Shown: positions 1 through 7,643, counted from the first letter of the stretch. The stretch is DNA of 22,222 nucleotides from JBFHNV01 sp965365655 (GCA_965365655.1 CBDUCN010000045.1:1-22222); one strand, 5' to 3'. Made by a program: numbers and translations. The notes: generated by a model not told the origin, from the sequence alone.

Positions 1-326
1 GCGGGTGCGCCCTGGCGCGACCGTCGGCCGCAGGGATGCGGCCGGCGAGCCTCCACGGACGGATTCACGGCGTGTCGCGCCAGCGCGCACCCGCCTCGCG
101 GCACCACACGCCAGGACCGCCCGCACCGACGCCCTCACCTCACCCCACCCCCACACCGCGTCGGACGGCCACCCCCGACGCCCGAACGCGAGGCGGGTGC
201 GCCCTGGCGCGACCGTCGGCCGCAGGGATGCGGCCGGCGAGCCTCCATGGACGGATTCACGGCGTGTCGCGCCAGGGCGCACCCGCCTCGCGGCACCCGA
301 CGCAAGAACCGGCCGCACCGACGCCC
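1..326. repeat. Two direct copies of a ~134-bp element with long inverted arms
   Basis: Bases 1-134 and 193-326 align without gaps at an offset of 192. By eye I count two mismatches in the first 94 bases and about five in the next 40. In the second copy, 187-212 and 267-292 form a perfect 26-bp inverted repeat around a 54-bp core. Inside the core, 217-224 and 229-236 pair as an 8-bp stem with a GGGA loop, extendable by about three pairs including one G-U. Copy 1 is cut by the window edge on its left arm, and its right arm (75-100) carries one change, at base 84. The copies end just before the crotonase stop codon. I see no gene in 1-331. The layout resembles a MITE, a REP/BIME element or a structured RNA, but I do not recognise the family. 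Confidence 0.85.
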
Positions 327-331
327 CACCC

Positions 332-1111
332 TCAATGCCCGAACTCGTCCGCATCCGGCGCCCGCCGCTCCGCGAACGCCTTGCCCAGCTCCTTCGACTC
401 GCGCGTCCCCAGGTACCCGGAGAGCAGCAGGTCGTGCGCCATGCGCCCGAGGCCCGACACCCCGCCGTGGCGCGCGTTGAACGCCGCCTTCACCGACGCC
501 AGCGCGAAGCTGCCGCGCGCCGCGACCTCGTCGGCGAACGCGCGCGTCGCGGCGCCGAGCTCGGCGTCCGGCACCACGCGGTTGATGAGGCCCAGCTCCA
601 GCGCCTCCTTCGCCGACAGCTTCGGATTGCAGTACCACATCTCCTTCGCCTTCTTCTTGCCGACCAGGTCCTCCAGGTACCAGGTGCCGTAGCCGGCGTC
701 GAAGGAGCCCATCATCGGGCCGACCTGGCGGAACACCGCGCTCTCCTTCGCGATGGTGAGGTCGCACACCATCTGCAGCACGTTGCCGCCGCCCACCGCG
801 AAGCCGTTCACGCTCGCGATCACCGGCTTCTGCAGCCGGTCGATGGACTCGTACATCTCCAGCGTCGGCAGCATGCCGGCGTACAGCTTCGTGTCCTCCA
901 GGCCGTCCTTGCGTCCGCCGATGCAGAAGAAGCGGTCGCCGGCGCCGGTGATCACCAGCACCCGGGTGCGCGTCTCGCGGCGCACCTCGTTGATGCAGTC
1001 GCGGATCTCGTGGCACATGGTCGCGTTGAACATGTTGCCGTCGTCGGGACGGTTGAGGGTCAGGGTCCCGACCGGGCCGTCCTCCTCGTACAGGATGGTC
1101 TCGTAGCTCAT
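332..1111 (-). CDS. Crotonase-fold acyl-CoA enzyme, MenB/BadI-like
   Basis: Cytoplasmic enoyl-CoA hydratase/isomerase superfamily protein of 259 aa, a normal length for the family. The FCIGG loop (62-66) and the AVGGGN loop (105-110) supply the oxyanion-hole glycines. The segment GSFDAGYG (135-142) matches the MenB/BadI subgroup, in which the equivalents of Ser136 and Asp138 take part in Claisen/retro-Claisen chemistry on CoA thioesters. The C-terminal layout also resembles BadI, the 2-ketocyclohexanecarboxyl-CoA hydrolase of alicyclic acid degradation. The GGDQ seen in MenB is GGRK here, so menaquinone synthesis is unlikely, and no men genes are nearby. The ATG at 1111 follows a clear AAGGAG about 8 nt upstream. 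The gene lies 31 bp downstream of the CaiB gene on the same strand and is probably co-transcribed with it. The exact substrate is unknown. Confidence 0.88.
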   Translation of the reverse strand: MSYETILYEEDGPVGTLTLNRPDDGNMFNATMCHEIRDCINEVRRETRTRVLVITGAGDRFFCIGGRKDGLEDTKLYAGMLPTLEMYESIDRLQKPVIASVNGFAVGGGNVLQMVCDLTIAKESAVFRQVGPMMGSFDAGYGTWYLEDLVGKKKAKEMWYCNPKLSAKEALELGLINRVVPDAELGAATRAFADEVAARGSFALASVKAAFNARHGGVSGLGRMAHDLLLSGYLGTRESKELGKAFAERRAPDADEFGH

Positions 1112-1142
1112 CGTCGACGTTCTCCTTCGGGCCGTGGCGGCG

Positions 1143-2408
1143 TCAGCCGATGATGCCCGCCGCGCGCAGCCGCTGCACCCGTTGGTCGTCGTAGCCGAGG
1201 ATGGACCTCAGCACCTCGTCGCCGTCCGCGCCGAGCCGCGGCGGCGCGCGCCGCGGCCCCGGCGGCTCGCCGTCGAAGCGGATGCCCAGCCCCACCTGCG
1301 GCACCGGCGGGTCGCCGTCCAGCCGGTAGAACAGCCCGCGCGCGCGCAGCTCCGGGTCCGCCGCGACCTGGTCCACCCGGTTGATCGGCCCGGCCGGCAC
1401 CCGCGCGCGCTCGAAGCGCGCGAGCCAGTCGGCACGCCCGGCGGTGCGCAGGATGTCCCCGATCTCGGCGACGATGGCCGCGCGGTCGGCGCGCCGCTCC
1501 GCGTTCGAGCCGCGCCCCGCGGCGCCGGCCCGATCCGGGCGCCCCACGGCCTCCCAGAAACGGGTCCAGATCGCGTCGGTGCCGAGCCCCAGCGTGATCG
1601 GCTCGTCGGCCGTGTCGAAGGCCTGGTAGACCGCGATCACGCTGTCGGTGCCCCCGCTTCGACGCGGCACCTCGCCGGAGCCCAGGTACGGCACGATGCG
1701 ACACGCGAGGAAGCGCGTCATGCTCTCGACCAGCGACACGTCCACGACCCGCCCGCGTCCGCCGCGCGCGCGCGCGAGCAGCGCCGCGAGCGCACCCATC
1801 GCGGCGTCCTGGCCGGCCAGCATGTCCGCCGCGGGCGTGCCCACCTTCTGCGGGTCGCCGCCGGCCGCGCCGGTGAGGTCCATGACGCCGGAATACCCCT
1901 CGGCGATCAGGTCGTAGCACGCGTGGTCGGCGCGCGCGCCGTCGAGGCCGAAGCCGGTGATGGACACGAACACGACGCCCGGGTTGCGGCCGTGCACCGC
2001 GCCCGGGTCCAGCCCCAGCTTGCGCTGCACCCGCGGCGGCTGGTTGGTCACGAACACGTCGGCGCCGGCGACCAGGTCGTCGAGCACCGCGCGTCCCTCG
2101 TCGCGGGTCAGGTCCAGCGCGAGGCTCAGCTTGTTGCGGTTCACCGACGCGAACCACAGCGACTGGCCGTCGAGGAACGGCGGGCCCCACGCGCGGGCGT
2201 CGTCACCGCCGCCCGGGCGCTCCACCTTGACGACCGTGGCGCCGAGATCGGCCAGCAGCATCGTCGCGTAGGGCCCGGCGATGGACGTGGTGAGGTCCAC
2301 GACCAGCACGTCGGCGAGCAGGTCCGCGCCGATGCCCGGGCGTAGCGCCGGGAGATCGTGCATCGGGAGCGCCGGGCCGGTTCGCGCATCGTCGATCGGG
2401 GGCGCCAT
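1143..2408 (-). CDS. CaiB/BaiF family (class III) CoA-transferase
   Basis: Transfers CoA between carboxylic acids through an aspartyl-CoA anhydride intermediate; 421 aa, a typical length. Visible landmarks are the N-terminal VVDLTTSIAGPYATMLLADL (36-55), the following LGATVVKVERPGGGD (55-69), the SVNRNKLSLALDL block (88-100), and KVGTPAADMLAGQ (188-200), in which Asp195 is the expected catalytic aspartate. The C-terminal GPINRVDQVAADP region is also typical. The ATG at 2408 has GGAG 9 nt upstream. A second ATG at codon 16 has no visible ribosome site. It is the first gene of a probable operon with the crotonase, a pairing common in catabolism of aromatic, alicyclic or branched acids, where the transferase activates the acid. 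The donor and acceptor cannot be read from the sequence. Confidence 0.93.
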   Translation of the reverse strand: MAPPIDDARTGPALPMHDLPALRPGIGADLLADVLVVDLTTSIAGPYATMLLADLGATVVKVERPGGGDDARAWGPPFLDGQSLWFASVNRNKLSLALDLTRDEGRAVLDDLVAGADVFVTNQPPRVQRKLGLDPGAVHGRNPGVVFVSITGFGLDGARADHACYDLIAEGYSGVMDLTGAAGGDPQKVGTPAADMLAGQDAAMGALAALLARARGGRGRVVDVSLVESMTRFLACRIVPYLGSGEVPRRSGGTDSVIAVYQAFDTADEPITLGLGTDAIWTRFWEAVGRPDRAGAAGRGSNAERRADRAAIVAEIGDILRTAGRADWLARFERARVPAGPINRVDQVAADPELRARGLFYRLDGDPPVPQVGLGIRFDGEPPGPRRAPPRLGADGDEVLRSILGYDDQRVQRLRAAGIIG

Positions 2409-2712
2409 GGTGCAGGGCTCCGTGCGGCTACGCGCCCAATGCTCGGCCCGCCGCGCATGATGTCAAGGGATTCGGCGCGCGAGCCCCGGCCCTGCACCCG
2501 ATCCGCCGCGCGCGGGCCGCAGGCCGGCCGAAGCGGGTGCCCGCGCGCCGCCGGTCGCCCGTCCCGTCCACGGAACGTGGGCGCACCCGCCGCGCGTCAG
2601 CCGCCGCGTCCGCACGCCGCCCCCGCGTCGGGCCGCCGACCGGGCGGCGTTGAACGCGTCCCGGCCAGCGTCCACACTTCGGCGCCTCGCCCTCGCCGGA
2701 GCCCGTCCCGCC
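2409..2712. other. Divergent intergenic region, no gene seen
   Basis: These 304 bp separate the minus-strand CaiB gene from the plus-strand aminotransferase, so both promoters should lie here. I could not assign a convincing -35/-10 pair in this GC-rich stretch. It holds a short inverted repeat at 2533-2540 / 2583-2590, with a 5-bp hairpin inside it at 2568-2580. Confidence 0.5.
2533..2590. repeat. Short inverted repeat resembling the arms of the left-edge element
   Basis: GCGGGTGC at 2533-2540 pairs with GCACCCGC at 2583-2590. The same eight bases lie within both arms of the element at 187-292. The right part (TCCACGGA, then GCGCACCCGCC) also echoes the right half of that element, with material missing between. 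Inside, CCACG and CGTGG (2568-2580) form a small hairpin. It could be a degenerate third copy or chance similarity in GC-rich DNA. Confidence 0.35.
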
Positions 2713-3915
2713 ATGTCCATCGTTGCCGCCAGCCTGTCCCGCATCAAGGCGTCGCCCACCCAGGGGATCACCGCGCTCGCGATGGATCTCGAGCGCCAGG
2801 GGCGCGACATCATCGCGCTGTCCGCCGGGGAGCCCGACTTCGACACCCCGGCGCACATCCGCGCGGCCGCGGTGCGCGCGATGGACGAGGGCAAGACCCG
2901 CTACTCGGCGCCGGCCGGGATCCCGGAGCTCCGCGAGGCCGTGTGCCGCAAGTTCAAGCGCGAGAACGGCCTGGACTACGCGCCGGCGCAGACCATCATC
3001 ACGTCCGGCGGCAAGCAGGCGCTGTACAACGCGCTGCTCGCGTCACTGGATCCCGGCGACGAGGTGATCATTCCCGCGCCGTACTGGGTCAGCTACCCGG
3101 ACATGGTGCTGCTCGGCGGCGGCACGCCGGTGTTCGTCGAGACCGACCCGGCGAACGGCTTCCGCCTTCCGCCCGAGGCGCTGGAGGCCGCGATCACGCC
3201 GAAGACGAAGTGGCTGATCCTGAACAACCCCGGCAACCCCACCGGCGGCGTGATGGGCCCGGACGACCTCGCCGCGCTGGGCGCGGTGCTCGAGCGCCAC
3301 CCCCACGTGTGGGTGCTCAGCGACGACATCTACGAGCACATCCGCTACGACGGCGCGGCCTTCGCGACGATGGCGCAGGCGACGCCGTCGCTGATCGACC
3401 GCACGCTGACGATGAACGGGCTGTCGAAGACCTACTGCATGACCGGCTGGCGCATCGGCTTCGCCGCCGGGCCGAAGCCGCTCATCGACGCGATGGTCAA
3501 GCTGCAGTCGCAGTCGACGAGCTGCGCGTGCACGATCAGCCAGTGGGCCGGCGTCGCGGCGCTGGACGGCGATCTCTCGTTCATCGAGAAGCACAACGCC
3601 GTGTTCCAGGAGCGCCGCGACCTCGCGCTGTCGATCCTGAACCAGAGCCAGGGCCTGCACTGCGCGAAGCCGGGCGGCGCGTTCTACCTGTACGTGGACT
3701 GCGCCGGCGTGATCGGGAAGAGGACGCCCGAGGGCAAGACGCTCGAGACCGACGAGGACTTCGTCACCTGGCTGCTCGACCGCGAGGGCGTCGCCGCGGT
3801 GCACGGCTCGGCCTTCGGCATGGGGCCGTACTTCCGCATCTCGTACGCGCTGGCCACCGACCGGCTGGAGGAGGCATGCACGCGCATCCAGCGCGCGTGC
3901 GGCGAGCTGTCGTGA
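2713..3915 (+). CDS. Class I pyridoxal-phosphate aminotransferase, aspartate-type
   Basis: Cytoplasmic PLP enzyme of 400 aa, fitting the fold-type I aspartate aminotransferase group close to bacterial AspC/AatA of the 1-beta kind. Landmarks are LSAGEPDFDTP (36-46), YSAPAGIPELREAV (64-77), NNPGNPTGG (171-179, cofactor-contacting Asn), SDDIYEHIRYDG (203-214), the SKTYCMTGWRIGF block in which Lys239 should be the Schiff-base lysine, and YFRISYA near the C-terminus with the likely substrate-carboxylate Arg. I chose the ATG at 2713 because the family starts near this point and a GGAG lies about 11 nt upstream; an in-frame start at 2650 would add 21 residues unlike the family. Probable reaction: L-aspartate + 2-oxoglutarate to oxaloacetate + glutamate. 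Other amino donors, such as aromatic residues, are possible. Confidence 0.92.
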   Translation: MSIVAASLSRIKASPTQGITALAMDLERQGRDIIALSAGEPDFDTPAHIRAAAVRAMDEGKTRYSAPAGIPELREAVCRKFKRENGLDYAPAQTIITSGGKQALYNALLASLDPGDEVIIPAPYWVSYPDMVLLGGGTPVFVETDPANGFRLPPEALEAAITPKTKWLILNNPGNPTGGVMGPDDLAALGAVLERHPHVWVLSDDIYEHIRYDGAAFATMAQATPSLIDRTLTMNGLSKTYCMTGWRIGFAAGPKPLIDAMVKLQSQSTSCACTISQWAGVAALDGDLSFIEKHNAVFQERRDLALSILNQSQGLHCAKPGGAFYLYVDCAGVIGKRTPEGKTLETDEDFVTWLLDREGVAAVHGSAFGMGPYFRISYALATDRLEEACTRIQRACGELS

Positions 3916-3949
3916 GCCGCCGCACGCACCGGTTGCACGCGCGCACGCC

Positions 3950-4942
3950 GTGAATGCTGCGCGCGCGGCCGTCCTCGGGCTCGCCCTCGCGCTGCCGGCG
4001 GCGGCGCTGCCGGTGAGCGTCGACGTGCGAGGCGCGGCCACGCCGCGCGTCGAGGTGCAGGGCCACCGCGGAGCCCGCGGCTGGCTGCCCGAGAACACGC
4101 TGCAGGGCTTCGAGAAGGCGCTGGCCTTCGGCGTGGACACGCTGGAGCTGGACGTGGGCGTGACCGCCGACGGACACGTGGTGGTGCACCACGACCAGTC
4201 GCTGAACCCCGAGACCACGCGCCTCGACGGGCGCTGGATCCGGGCGGACGAAGCGCGGCCGATCCACGCGCTGACGCTCGCGGAGCTTCGCCGCTACGAC
4301 GTCGGCGCGATCGACCCGGCCTCCGAGTACGCGCGGCGCTTCCCGCACCAGCGCGCGGTGGACGGTGCGCGCATCCCGACGCTGGCCGAGGTGATCGCGC
4401 TGCTCGCGCGCCTGCGCCGGGACGACGTGCGCCTGAACGTGGAGACCAAGATCGATCCCCATGCGCCGCAGCGAAGCCCCGCGCCGGAGGCGTTCGCGCG
4501 AGCCGTGATCGCCGTGCTGACCGGCGGCGGCGTGGACGCGCGCGCGACCATCCAGTCCTTCGACTGGCGGGTGCTCGAGCACGTGCAGCGCCTCGCGCCG
4601 TCGATCCGCACCGGATTCCTGAGCTCGGAGGGACAGTGGGACACCGTGCGCCGCGGCCGTCCCGGGCCTTCGCCGTGGACCGGCGGCCTCGACGTCGACG
4701 ATTACGGCGGGTCGGTGCCGCGCGCGGTCAGCGCCGCGGGCGGCGACGTGTGGTCGCCGCACTACGGGGACCTGGACGCACAACGCCTCGCCGAGGCCCG
4801 CGCGCTGGGCCTGCGGGTGGTCGTGTGGACGGTGAACGACCCGCGTGACATCCGCCGCCTGATCCGCATGGGCGTCGACGGCATCATCAGCGACTACCCG
4901 GACCGGGCGATCAAGGCCGCCGCGGGACTGCTCGCACGGTGA
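3950..4942 (+). CDS. Glycerophosphodiester phosphodiesterase, probably periplasmic
   Basis: GDPD-family TIM-barrel enzyme of 330 aa that hydrolyses glycerophosphodiesters to glycerol 3-phosphate and an alcohol. The family signature is clear: GHRGARGWLPENT (38-50), with His39 and the PENT segment, then ELDVG (66-70) and HHD (80-82), which supply the metal-binding Glu/Asp and the second catalytic His. VETKID in mid-protein and WTVND plus GVDGIISDYPD near the end match GDPD strands. The first 20 or so residues are hydrophobic and Ala/Leu-rich, suggesting a signal peptide and periplasmic action, like GlpQ rather than cytoplasmic UgpQ. The start is GTG at 3950. It lies 34 bp after the aminotransferase on the same strand, so co-transcription is possible although the functions are unrelated. 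Confidence 0.92.
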   Translation: MNAARAAVLGLALALPAAALPVSVDVRGAATPRVEVQGHRGARGWLPENTLQGFEKALAFGVDTLELDVGVTADGHVVVHHDQSLNPETTRLDGRWIRADEARPIHALTLAELRRYDVGAIDPASEYARRFPHQRAVDGARIPTLAEVIALLARLRRDDVRLNVETKIDPHAPQRSPAPEAFARAVIAVLTGGGVDARATIQSFDWRVLEHVQRLAPSIRTGFLSSEGQWDTVRRGRPGPSPWTGGLDVDDYGGSVPRAVSAAGGDVWSPHYGDLDAQRLAEARALGLRVVVWTVNDPRDIRRLIRMGVDGIISDYPDRAIKAAAGLLAR

Positions 4943-4947
4943 GCGTC

Positions 4948-4976
4948 GCCGGCGCCCGGGCGGACCGGGCGCCGGC
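4948..4976. terminator. Hairpin between convergent genes, likely bidirectional terminator
   Basis: A perfect 12-bp GC stem (4948-4959 with 4965-4976) closes a GCGGA loop. It sits in the 51-bp gap between two converging stop codons. There is no T-run on either side, so it may act as an RNA 3'-end stabiliser or assist termination rather than be a classical intrinsic terminator. Confidence 0.6.
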
Positions 4977-4993
4977 AGGATGCGGCACGCGGA

Positions 4994-5803
4994 TCAGAAG
5001 CGGACGGTGTCGCCCGGCTGCACGTCCATCACCCGCCCGGAGAGGTCGCCCAGCGCCTCCTTGAGCTGCGCGGGCGTGCCCTTCAGCGGCGGGAAGGTGC
5101 CGTAGTGGATCGGGATCACCTGCTTCGACTGCAGCAGGTTGCGGATCGCGAACGCGGCGTGGCCCGGATCCATCGTGAAGTGCCCGCCGATCGGGAGCAG
5201 CGACACGTCCGGGTCGTACAGCGTCTTGATCAGCGCCATGTCGGAGAACACGCCGGTATCGCCCGCGTGGTAGATCGTGAAGCCGTTCTCGAGCTCGATG
5301 ATGTAGCCGCACGGCTCACCGCCCGGATACACGCGCTTCGTGCCGTCCGATTCCGTGTACACGACGTCGGAGCTGTGCTCGGCGTGCACCATCGTGACCG
5401 TGATGCCCTCCACCGGCTGGATCGGCCCGCTCTTGTTGAAGCGGATGAGCTGCTTGTAGTCGACGATGCCCAGCGTGCCGAAGGTGTGACCCATGTCGGC
5501 GTTCATCGCGACCTTCGCACCGGTCATCTTCGCGAGCGCCGCGGTGTCGCCGATGTGGTCGCCATGACCGTGGGTGACCATGATCAGGTCGACCTTGCCC
5601 AGCTTCGCGAGGTCCTTGTGCTCCTCGGGGGTCTTCGGATTCTTCGTGATGAACGGATCGATCACGATCACCTTGCCGCTGTTGCTGGTGATCTTCACCG
5701 CGGCCTGGCCCAGCCACTGCAGCTCCACGGCCTGCGCGGGCGCCGCGAGAGCGGTCACCGCGGCGGCCAGCGCGCCGGCGCGGAAGGTCTTCGACATCGT
5801 CAT
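4994..5803 (-). CDS. Exported metallo-beta-lactamase-fold hydrolase (UPF0173-like)
   Basis: 269-aa protein with a Sec-type signal peptide (about residues 1-25, ending APAQA) and a metallo-beta-lactamase fold. The metal motif is THGHGDH (77-83), and further ligands are likely His140, Asp182 (HAGDTGVFSD) and His233 (PIHYGTFP). The order and the YHAGDTG and PIHYGTF signatures match the UPF0173 group of metal-dependent hydrolases, most of which are cytoplasmic; the leader here points to the periplasm. The ATG at 5803 has GAGGAG upstream, which decides against longer readings of the frame. The physiological substrate of this group is not established, so I do not assign one. Its 5' end faces the dehydrogenase at 6036 across a 232-bp divergent gap. 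Confidence 0.9.
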   Translation of the reverse strand: MTMSKTFRAGALAAAVTALAAPAQAVELQWLGQAAVKITSNSGKVIVIDPFITKNPKTPEEHKDLAKLGKVDLIMVTHGHGDHIGDTAALAKMTGAKVAMNADMGHTFGTLGIVDYKQLIRFNKSGPIQPVEGITVTMVHAEHSSDVVYTESDGTKRVYPGGEPCGYIIELENGFTIYHAGDTGVFSDMALIKTLYDPDVSLLPIGGHFTMDPGHAAFAIRNLLQSKQVIPIHYGTFPPLKGTPAQLKEALGDLSGRVMDVQPGDTVRF

Positions 5804-6035
5804 GGGTCTCTCCTCGTGGGGTATGCAATCGGCCCCGGCGGTCCTTTGCCGCCGGAGCTCGCTAGAAAGCGGCGGCATCATAACGCCGCCCGATCCTGGC
5901 GGAGGAACCGGTTTCCACGCGCCGACTTCGATGTACGCTTCGGGCGGGGCGTTATTCCAGGCGGTCGCCCCCGCCGGTGCGGCAGGCGGTCCGGCAGCCG
6001 CCCCCCATCGCGCCCTGGCCGACGGAGACCCGTGA
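5804..6035. promoter_or_regulatory. Divergent intergenic region with inverted repeats
   Basis: This gap holds promoters for two divergent genes. A near-matching inverted repeat joins 5880-5892 (ATAACGCCGCCCG) and 5941-5955 (CGGGCGGGGCGTTAT). Between them lies AACCGGTT (5906-5913), an 8-bp palindrome with GGA and TCC close to either side. A small hairpin (GGCGGC with GCCGCC around ATCATAAC) overlaps the left arm. These could be operators, but no regulator is identified and no -10 box is convincing. Confidence 0.35.
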
Positions 6036-6881
6036 ATGGACACCACGATCATCACCGTGCTGCACCCGGGCGACATGGGCGCGAGCGTGGGCGCCGCCGC
6101 GGCGTCGCGCGGGCACCGGGTGCGCTGGGTGGAGGCCGGACGCAGCGACGCCACGCGCGCGCGCGCCGCGGCCGCGCACCTCGAGGCCTGCGGCTCGCTC
6201 GCGCAGGCCCTGGACGGCGCGGCGGTGGTGCTGTCGGTGTGCCCGCCGCACGCCGCCGCGGACACCGCGCGCAGCGTCGCGGCCGCCGGCTTCACCGGGC
6301 TGTACGTGGACGGCAACGCCATCGCGCCGGCGACGACCCGCGAGGTGGGCGCGATCGTCGAGGCCGCCGGCGCCCGCTTCGCCGACGGCGGCATCATCGG
6401 CCCGCCGGTGAAGAAGGCGGGCACCACCCGGCTCTACCTGTCCGGCCCGCACGCGGCGCGGGCGGCGGCCCTGTTCGACGGCTCGGCGCTGGACGCGCGC
6501 GTTCTGGACGGCCCGCCGGACGCCGCGTCGGCGCTCAAGATGTGCTACGCGGCGTGGACCAAGGGCACCACCGCGCTGCTCGCCGCGATCCGGGCGCTGG
6601 CCAGGTCCACCGGGGTCGAGGACGCCCTGGTCGACGAGTGGGAGCTGTCGCAGCCGGGACTCGCCGGGCGCTCCGAGTCCAGCGTGCGCGGCAACGCGTT
6701 CAAGGCCTGGCGCTGGATCGCGGAGATGCACGAGATCGCGGCCAGCTTCGACGCCGAGGGGCTGCCCCCCGGCTTCCACCGCGCGGCCGCCGAGGTCTAC
6801 GAGGACCTGAGCGGCTTCCGGGACGACCGCGAGCCCTCGCTGGACGCGGTGCTGGACGCGCTGCTGCAGCGCCGCAACTGA
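6036..6881 (+). CDS. NAD(P)-dependent 6-phosphogluconate dehydrogenase-like protein, DUF1932-type
   Basis: 281-aa cytoplasmic protein. The N-terminus is a Rossmann domain with a variant dinucleotide loop, LHPGDMGASVG (9-19), in place of the usual GLGxMG of beta-hydroxyacid dehydrogenases. VDGNAIAP (about 95-102) and the GGIIGPP segment resemble the second family signature. The C-terminal helices, with SALKMCYAAWTKG and WELSQPG, look like DUF1932, a domain found behind such Rossmann domains. The family reduces or oxidises beta-hydroxy acids; the substrate here is unknown. The ATG at 6036 has GGAG about 9 nt upstream. It does not look like true 6-phosphogluconate dehydrogenase, which is much longer. 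Confidence 0.82.
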   Translation: MDTTIITVLHPGDMGASVGAAAASRGHRVRWVEAGRSDATRARAAAAHLEACGSLAQALDGAAVVLSVCPPHAAADTARSVAAAGFTGLYVDGNAIAPATTREVGAIVEAAGARFADGGIIGPPVKKAGTTRLYLSGPHAARAAALFDGSALDARVLDGPPDAASALKMCYAAWTKGTTALLAAIRALARSTGVEDALVDEWELSQPGLAGRSESSVRGNAFKAWRWIAEMHEIAASFDAEGLPPGFHRAAAEVYEDLSGFRDDREPSLDAVLDALLQRRN

Positions 6882-6961
6882 GCCGGGCCGCCAGGGTTCA
6901 GGACAGGTTCAGCGCCACGGCGCCAGATTGGCCGCCACCGCCCGACACACGGAGCATCGTG

Positions 6962-7486
6962 ATGACCGCACTGCAGCGACTCACCGCCGGCGCCGCCATC
7001 ACCGCCGCGCTGCTGACCGTCCCGATGACGCCGGCCGCGGGCGGGGTCAGCGTCCTGATCGGCAGCGGCGGCGCGTACGCGGGCCAGCACCAGCGCAGCC
7101 ATGGATACCCGCGCGCTTACCGCAAGCATGTAGACGGGCGCGGCCCGTCACACCGCAAGCACCAGTTCGAAAGCCATCCGCGCACCTTTCAGCACGACCG
7201 CCACCGCGGCTACCCGCGCGGCTACGGGCAGCCACGCCACGACGGCCACCCGCGCGCGTACCGGCAGCCGCCGTTCGGCAGCCACCCCCGCACCTTCCAG
7301 CACGATCGGCGGGGCGCGTATCCGCGCTACCGCTTCGGCGCCACCCCGCCGTCCCACCAGCACCGCCGCTTCCCGAGCCACCCGCAGCAGCGATTCCGCT
7401 CGTACGACCGCTTCCCGTACTCCACCGGGCCGCGGCGCGGGCATCGCCCGTACGGCGGGCACCGGGGCGGCTTCGGCAGGCATTGA
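6962..7486 (+). CDS. Secreted His/Arg/Tyr/Pro-rich repeat protein, function unknown
   Basis: 174-aa protein with an N-terminal hydrophobic leader (about 1-40, probable signal peptide), then a low-complexity body made mostly of His, Arg, Pro, Gly, Tyr and Phe. I count 18 His residues after position 40. The decamer SHPRTFQHDR occurs twice, at 71-80 and 107-116, 36 residues apart. Related YPRAYR, GHPRAYR, YPRGYG and YPRYRFG pieces lie around it, so the body seems to have grown by internal duplication. No Cys is present in the body, which should be highly basic and disordered. The ATG at 6962 follows CGGAG at good spacing; a GTG directly before it is an alternative. It lies upstream of the PepSY-PhoPQ genes in the same direction. 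Metal binding or polyanion binding at the envelope is a guess from composition only. Confidence 0.72.
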   Translation: MTALQRLTAGAAITAALLTVPMTPAAGGVSVLIGSGGAYAGQHQRSHGYPRAYRKHVDGRGPSHRKHQFESHPRTFQHDRHRGYPRGYGQPRHDGHPRAYRQPPFGSHPRTFQHDRRGAYPRYRFGATPPSHQHRRFPSHPQQRFRSYDRFPYSTGPRRGHRPYGGHRGGFGRH

Positions 7487-7643
7487 GCACTCGTGAATCC
7501 GTCACCACGCCTGGCGCGACCCCGTCGCGGCGCCCGGAGCCGGCGGCCCGGCCGGCCCGACGCCTCCCGCGACGGAGGGTCCACGCTGCCGGCGGGCGCA
7601 CCGTCAGACGGCACGGCGCCGAGATGATCAGCCGCGCACCGCG

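Noticed and set aside
5..1153. Long open plus-strand frame across the left-edge repeat and the crotonase gene
   Set aside because: It is antisense to a clear crotonase gene, has repetitive Arg/Ala/His-rich composition and matches no family; high GC content leaves such shadow frames open.
5804..6427. Upstream extension of the metallo-hydrolase frame on the minus strand
   Set aside because: The signal peptide and GAGGAG site at 5803 mark the true start, and the extension is antisense to the dehydrogenase gene.
7487..7643. Possible small gene or RNA in the gap before the PepSY gene
   Set aside because: The stretch is GC-rich with no start plus ribosome site plus plausible protein, and no clear RNA fold beyond what GC content gives.
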